A stretch of DNA of 10,514 nucleotides from an uncultured Clostridia bacterium (lineage in GTDB: Bacteria > Bacillota > Clostridia > Oscillospirales > Acutalibacteraceae): the NCBI GenBank assembly GCA_947628595.1, contig CANRAN010000033.1, positions 1-10,514 on the forward strand, in the 5' to 3' direction. Both the position numbers and the translations under genes were made by a program. Positions 6,303 to 10,514 of the stretch are shown in pieces. Position 1 is the stretch's first letter. Each line of letters opens with the position of its first letter. The notes below the pieces were generated by a model that saw only the letters and a list, made by a program, of their open reading frames with translations, ran no database searches and had not been told where the DNA came from.

Positions 6303-6870
6303 CCTGCAGAATTATACAACCACAGTTTTCCTTTAGTAGCAGGATATTTAAAAGCAACAGAGGCAAATCCCTCCTTTATCGGAGATTTTATGTGTGAAAT
6401 TTCATTGTCAAATAAAGATATTTACTATGTTTACCAAAAGGGAATTTTTCGGAAGCTTACAAATATCATACCCCGGTCAACATCAGTTTCGGTTCAGAAA
6501 GCAATTTAGTCGGGTAATGCAGCTAAGCTGAGATTGGTTATATAAAATTTGTTGCTTACATCGGCAAGCTCATTCGATACCGCCGGAGAAAACTTTTATT
6601 ATGGTTTCATGCTCGGATTATGTGACCTGCTCAATGACTTTTATGTTACATCAAACAGGGAATCCAGGAATGGGAGATATGACATTCAGCTAAAACCGAT
6701 CAAAGATAATTTTCCCGGAATTTTAATTGAATTAAAAGCTGTCCGAAGCTGTCTTACAGCAAATTATTGATAAAAAATACGATACCCAAATGAAAGCAGA
6801 GAGTATCGGAACAATATACAAACACAGAGTGACATTCTGCGGAAAAAATGTAGAGGTAACAACAGAATAA
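6303..6870 (+). pseudogene. Decayed 3' part of an AAA-ATPase-like / PD-(D/E)XK nuclease protein (DUF1703 type)
   Basis: Remnant of the multicopy family with an N-terminal AAA-ATPase-like domain and a C-terminal PD-(D/E)XK nuclease-like domain. One frame reads from 6303 (SFPLVAGYLKATEANPSF, then GDFMCEISLSNKDIYYVY) through in-frame stops TAG at 6507-6509 and TAA at 6543-6545. It continues with SSFDTAGENFYYGFMLG and SNRESRNGRYDIQL to PGILIELKA near 6740. There the frame shifts, with probable loss of some residues, and resumes from 6745 (EAVLQQIIDKKYDTQM, ending FCGKNVEVTTE and TAA at 6868-6870). Nuclease-like Asp (GRYD) and ExK (ELK) residues remain. The N-terminal half including the ATPase is absent. 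The two stops plus the frameshift make it non-functional; a stand-alone TTG-started peptide (6549-6770) has no visible support. Family assignment is from remembered motifs. Confidence 0.8.
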
Positions 6871-6871
6871 A

Positions 6872-6929
6872 TAAAAAGTGGCGGTCATACTAAGTAACGA
6901 TAAGACTTAATGTGACAGCCACTATTTTT
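6872..6929. terminator. Bidirectional terminator between converging units
   Basis: Long imperfect stem AGTGGC-G-GTCA (6877-6887) with TGAC-A-GCCACT (6913-6923), extended inside by TAAGT (6891-6895) with ACTTA (6905-6909). On the plus strand TTTTT (6925-6929) follows; on the minus strand TTTTT (6877-6873) follows. It can end both the plus-strand pcrA unit and the minus-strand pullulanase unit. Confidence 0.85.
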
Positions 6930-6952
6930 AATTAATACCGGGATTAAACAGC

Positions 6953-9900
6953 CTACTTTATTTTCAGCTTTTTCTTTTTATTAAAATAAATTGCGGTAAG
7001 TATCCCCGCTGCTGCAAGCGTAAGCGTAAACGAACAGCATAGGGCAATAACCACTCTCATAACATCGGGCTTTTCGGTTATCTTCAACTTTTCATAGCTA
7101 TAAATGACATATATCGGTATTTCGGTATATGAACCGTCTGCATTTGAAGTAGCACTCACAAACTTCATATTCTCAAACTGTTCTCTCTCGGTTTTATATT
7201 CGCTTCCCTCTCTGCCGTTAAGCACAGAGGAAGCAAGAACCTTTCCGTCGCCATCGAGATAAATGACATTTACTTCTCCTTTATGATCAACTCTACCATT
7301 TTCTATCCATACCTCACGACCAACGGAGTATTCGTTTGGATCGGTATTCTTACCCTCTGAATCGCTGAATCTTGCTTTCAGACCGTTCACATTGCCCTTA
7401 TCCTTAACAGTAATGCTGTACCAGCCCTTTCCAAGCTCACTATCGGGTGTCATCTTATTTCCGGGTACCTTATCGGTATAAGCCTCTTCCCCGTCCTCAG
7501 TCTGCTTATAAACATACACACTAACTCCGTTTCTGTCGGAATCATCAAAATAATGGATTACAAGATCCTCTGTACCGAGACTTTCGTAATAATAGGTAAC
7601 CGTAATATCCTCCTGATGTGCTGTTCCAAAGGAGTTTTCGGGGAACTTATCTATTCTGAGCCTCATACCGTCTATAACCTTTATCGGTGCATTATACTCG
7701 CTTCCCTCTCGCACACTCTGAACTGAACTCAAGGCTGCCTCCTTATCCGCCTCTTGGAGGAACTCGCTTCCCTCCTGCATATAGTTGACAGTAAGCTTTA
7801 CAATTTTCCCGTTAAATTTATTGTAATTATATGTGACAGTCTTAGGTGTGTTCGTGAAATGTCCCGTCTCCTCGCCGTTGACACCTATAAAATCATATTC
7901 CACATCATAAAACTCACTTCTTGTTACAGTATAGCCGTCCCCCTCTTCTCCCTTCAAAACCTGCTTTTTTATAACCTCTCCACTTTCGCTGTCCTTATAC
8001 TCAACCGTAACCTTACACTTATCTGATTTCAGTGCAAGCTTATCAAAGCTTTCCTTATCAACAAGTATCAGAGCAGATTTCGGCTCAACAGTAATTTTAT
8101 TTCCCTCAATAGTACCGATACCGTCAAGTCCTGCCTGTGCCTTATCCGCAACGATCTCCCATTTCTTCGGAAGTGTGGAATTTCCGCTTTGCTTAAGAGT
8201 AACCTCGGTCCTTTCATCATTTGCATTGAACAGTACGGCAGCATAGCTCCATTCACTGCCATTTGTCAATGTGTTTTCAAGCGTATATGCCACAACGCCG
8301 TTATCTGTATCAGAAAAGGCAATTTTCTTTGCCGATTCCGTTGTTGCATCCCTGAACGGCTTGAAATTCTTTCTGATTTCAATAAGTCCCTGATAATACG
8401 AATCAAGGTCAGCATACTTAATAAGATTATTCCAATCAAGCTGATTTATTTTATCGGAGGAAATATAGCTGTTTTCATCGCCAAGCTTTGTCCTTGCAAA
8501 TTCCTCTCCTGCCTGCATGAATATTGTACCCTGGGATGTCATCAATATAGCAGCGGCAAGCTTATTCATATCAACAATAGACTCATCACGCTGATCATAG
8601 CTCTCGTCATTTTTTGTAGACAAAATCAGCTTATCATAAAGTGTATAATTATCATGTGCAGACACATAGGTAACGGACTGCGAAGGCTGCTTCAAAAATG
8701 CGGTTACATCTACCGTATTTGCGGCAATGCTGTTTTTAAGCGTTTGCGTTCCGCTGCCGTTCTGAACAAATCCGGGTTCCCGGGCATTGAACACATGACC
8801 CTTCACAGAATCGCGGAAAGTATCATTGAATATACCTATTCTGTCATTGAGTAGCTTGGCATTATCCTTAACGGCGGTCTTTTCATTTGTAGCAAGATTA
8901 GATGCCGTCCACGGCTCACCATAAATTATTATCTTATTGCCGTTCTTGACATTCTTATCAAGTGCCTCACGAATAAGATTCATTGTTTCCACATCATGCA
9001 CACCCATAAGGTCAAAACGGAAACCATCTATATGATACTCATTCGTCCAGTACAGAATAGAATCAATCATATATTTTCTGAACATAAGATGTTCACTTGC
9101 TGTTTCATTACCGCAGCCGGAACCGTCCGAGAAAGATCCGTCCTCATTAAGGCGGTAGTAATATCCGGGGACGGTATTTTCAAAGCAGCTTCCCTTTGCC
9201 GTATACGTGTGATTATATACAACATCCATAATTACGCCTATTCCGGCATCATGCAGTGCTTTTATCATCTGCTTAAATTCTTTTATACGCACATTTCCGT
9301 CATAGGGATTTGTCGAATACGAACCCTCGGGTACATTATAATTTTTAGGATCATATCCCCAGTTAAATTCCTCGGAATCATTACTTGTTTCATCCACCGT
9401 TGCATAGTCAAACACGGGCATAAGCTGAACGTGTGTAACACCCAATTTTTTCAGATAATCTACACAGGTAGAAACATCACCCTTATCGCCGACAGTGGTA
9501 CCCTTTTCGGTAAAGGCAAGATATTTTCCCTTATATTTGAGGGAAACACCTGAGATTTCACTCTTTGAAAAATCACGGACATGAACCTCCCACACGATAG
9601 CGTCCGTGGGATCATCGCACAGTACATGATTATCCTTATCCCAACCATCAGGATCTGTAGAATCGAGGTCAACAATCATACTCCTGTTTCCGTTCACACC
9701 CACAGCCTTGGAATAGACATCGGCAGTTTCCGTTGTAACTCCATCGTTTGTTATAAGGTATGTATAATAGAGATTTTTCTTATCTCCCTTAATGGTAAGA
9801 CTCCACACGCCGTTTTTTCCCTTTTTCATGGCGGTAGTGGAAATATCCTGTGCTCCTTCTTCCTCCGAACTACCTGTTGCATAAAGCTTCACGGCAACTC

Positions 9901-10111
9901 TTTCCGCTGTGGGAGCCCATACCTTAAAGGTAGTCTCGGATTTTTTATAAACTGCTCCGAGATCATTCCCGTCATATGCCTGCTTATCAAGCTCATGGGC
10001 ATATACAACCTCATTTTTTTCGTTTTTTTCTGCGCCAACATACATTGCACTTCCCCCTAATAATGTTGTGATTGCGAGCATCAAGCTGCAAACCTTTTTA
10101 AATACCGGCAA
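6953..10111 (-). CDS. pulA: Type I pullulanase (GH13), secreted and membrane-anchored, multi-module
   Basis: Debranching enzyme expected to hydrolyse alpha-1,6 bonds in pullulan, amylopectin or their fragments outside the cell. Of 1052 residues, 1-27 form a signal peptide (cleavage likely after YVGA). A CBM48-like N-terminal domain spans about 48-140 (FKVWAPTAERVAVKLY). The GH13 core (about 165-600) has the pullulanase signature FNWGYDP (249-255), DVVYNH (296-301), GFRFD (nucleophile Asp 367), YGEPW (acid/base Glu 399) and SAHD (Asp 487). The C-terminal half has MucBP-like beta modules (about 700-765, 771-842, 945-1007) around a probable starch-binding module (847-940). A membrane segment (1018-1042) ends in a Lys-rich tail; there is no LPXTG or dockerin. 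The start is TTG with GGAGGG 6 nt upstream. No clear own promoter is seen, and it lies 34 nt behind the transporter gene, so the two may be co-transcribed. Confidence 0.93.
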   Translation of the reverse strand: MPVFKKVCSLMLAITTLLGGSAMYVGAEKNEKNEVVYAHELDKQAYDGNDLGAVYKKSETTFKVWAPTAERVAVKLYATGSSEEEGAQDISTTAMKKGKNGVWSLTIKGDKKNLYYTYLITNDGVTTETADVYSKAVGVNGNRSMIVDLDSTDPDGWDKDNHVLCDDPTDAIVWEVHVRDFSKSEISGVSLKYKGKYLAFTEKGTTVGDKGDVSTCVDYLKKLGVTHVQLMPVFDYATVDETSNDSEEFNWGYDPKNYNVPEGSYSTNPYDGNVRIKEFKQMIKALHDAGIGVIMDVVYNHTYTAKGSCFENTVPGYYYRLNEDGSFSDGSGCGNETASEHLMFRKYMIDSILYWTNEYHIDGFRFDLMGVHDVETMNLIREALDKNVKNGNKIIIYGEPWTASNLATNEKTAVKDNAKLLNDRIGIFNDTFRDSVKGHVFNAREPGFVQNGSGTQTLKNSIAANTVDVTAFLKQPSQSVTYVSAHDNYTLYDKLILSTKNDESYDQRDESIVDMNKLAAAILMTSQGTIFMQAGEEFARTKLGDENSYISSDKINQLDWNNLIKYADLDSYYQGLIEIRKNFKPFRDATTESAKKIAFSDTDNGVVAYTLENTLTNGSEWSYAAVLFNANDERTEVTLKQSGNSTLPKKWEIVADKAQAGLDGIGTIEGNKITVEPKSALILVDKESFDKLALKSDKCKVTVEYKDSESGEVIKKQVLKGEEGDGYTVTRSEFYDVEYDFIGVNGEETGHFTNTPKTVTYNYNKFNGKIVKLTVNYMQEGSEFLQEADKEAALSSVQSVREGSEYNAPIKVIDGMRLRIDKFPENSFGTAHQEDITVTYYYESLGTEDLVIHYFDDSDRNGVSVYVYKQTEDGEEAYTDKVPGNKMTPDSELGKGWYSITVKDKGNVNGLKARFSDSEGKNTDPNEYSVGREVWIENGRVDHKGEVNVIYLDGDGKVLASSVLNGREGSEYKTEREQFENMKFVSATSNADGSYTEIPIYVIYSYEKLKITEKPDVMRVVIALCCSFTLTLAAAGILTAIYFNKKKKLKIK

Positions 10112-10145
10112 TCCTATCCCTCCGTATTAATATTGTCCCTGCGGA

Positions 10146-10514
10146 TCAACTTTTATTTTTCTTTATCTTCATTTTCATAGGTATCTTAAATTTATTTTTA
10201 TCGGACTTAATTTTGCGTCTTCTCGGCATAAACCTCTGTGGTTTAGCCAAATATTTCTCATGCGGTATTCTTTTTGACCTCAGACTTGTAAATATAAATC
10301 TTCTGACAAGCGTATATATTACACACATGGTAGGTCCACTTATAAGCAGTCCTATGATACCGAAAAAATTACTGAAAAGTATAATAGCGGAAACGAGCAA
10401 AATTGGTGGAAGTCCCATATTATTCCCCACAACTCTCGGGAATATGAAATTTCCCTCAATCTGTTGCAGACATATCATAAATACAACGAACCAGATTGCC
10501 TGCATAGGATCAAC
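10146..10514 (-). CDS. AI-2E family transporter, C-terminal part (cut by window edge)
   Basis: The last 122 residues of a polytopic membrane protein; the frame is open through the right edge (VDPMQAIW...). The segment DPMQAIWFVVFMICLQQIEG followed by FIFPRVVGNNMGLPPILL is characteristic of the AI-2E/PerM-like transporter family (PF01594). Two hydrophobic helices (about 4-20 and 36-70 of the visible part, the second probably a hairpin) precede a strongly basic Lys/Arg-rich cytoplasmic tail of about 50 residues. Family members have varied substrates, including ion antiport and signal export, so none is assigned. The gene ends 34 nt upstream of the pullulanase start on the same strand. Confidence 0.88.
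   Translation of the reverse strand, partial: VDPMQAIWFVVFMICLQQIEGNFIFPRVVGNNMGLPPILLVSAIILFSNFFGIIGLLISGPTMCVIYTLVRRFIFTSLRSKRIPHEKYLAKPQRFMPRRRKIKSDKNKFKIPMKMKIKKNKS

Noticed and set aside
6549..6770. A stand-alone 73-residue gene starting at TTG
   Set aside because: No ribosome binding site precedes it, and the same frame continues upstream through stops into more of the same protein family, so it is part of a pseudogene.
7754..10060. Several plus-strand open frames of 90 to 221 codons opposite the pullulanase
   Set aside because: They are shadows of a long, motif-verified minus-strand gene and encode no recognisable domains.

Overview
The window is AT-rich, low-GC bacterial DNA. It has strong AGGAGG-type ribosome binding sites, near-consensus sigma-70/SigA promoters, a TTG start, a GH25 lysozyme, a membrane-anchored pullulanase and a compact Cas9. 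Together these suggest an anaerobic, starch-using Firmicute, probably a gut Clostridia member of the Ruminococcus/Oscillospiraceae type. This is inference from gene content; no marker gene fixes the taxon.

Layout, left to right. Positions 1-1070 hold the head of a CRISPR-Cas type II locus on the minus strand. It comprises the first 266 codons of cas9 (cut by the window edge), its promoter, a 16-bp palindrome, and a tracrRNA gene of about 99 nt with its own promoter and terminator. No CRISPR array, cas1 or cas2 is inside the window; if present they lie to the left, past cas9. Positions 1120-1404 carry a small DUF1294 membrane protein, also minus strand. Positions 1507-2680 carry a GH25/LysM lysozyme (minus) with a long-loop terminator-like inverted repeat behind it. 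A divergent promoter region (2826-2902) separates the lysozyme from a plus-strand operon made of a PcrA/UvrD helicase (2950-5328) and a zinc-dependent phospholipase C-like protein (5345-6298). Directly after that operon is a decayed remnant (6303-6870) of an AAA-ATPase-like protein with a PD-(D/E)XK nuclease C-terminus (DUF1703 type). A bidirectional terminator (6872-6929) then closes both converging transcription units.

The right third is a large secreted, membrane-anchored type I pullulanase on the minus strand (6953-10111). It lies 34 nt behind the tail of an AI-2E-family transporter gene that runs off the right edge.

Functionally the window is mostly unrelated chromosomal housekeeping and carbohydrate genes. 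The two parts most worth attention are the Cas9/tracrRNA locus, whose RNA is readable from sequence alone and predicts the CRISPR repeat, and the multi-module C-terminal half of the pullulanase. I see no convincing wholly new system.
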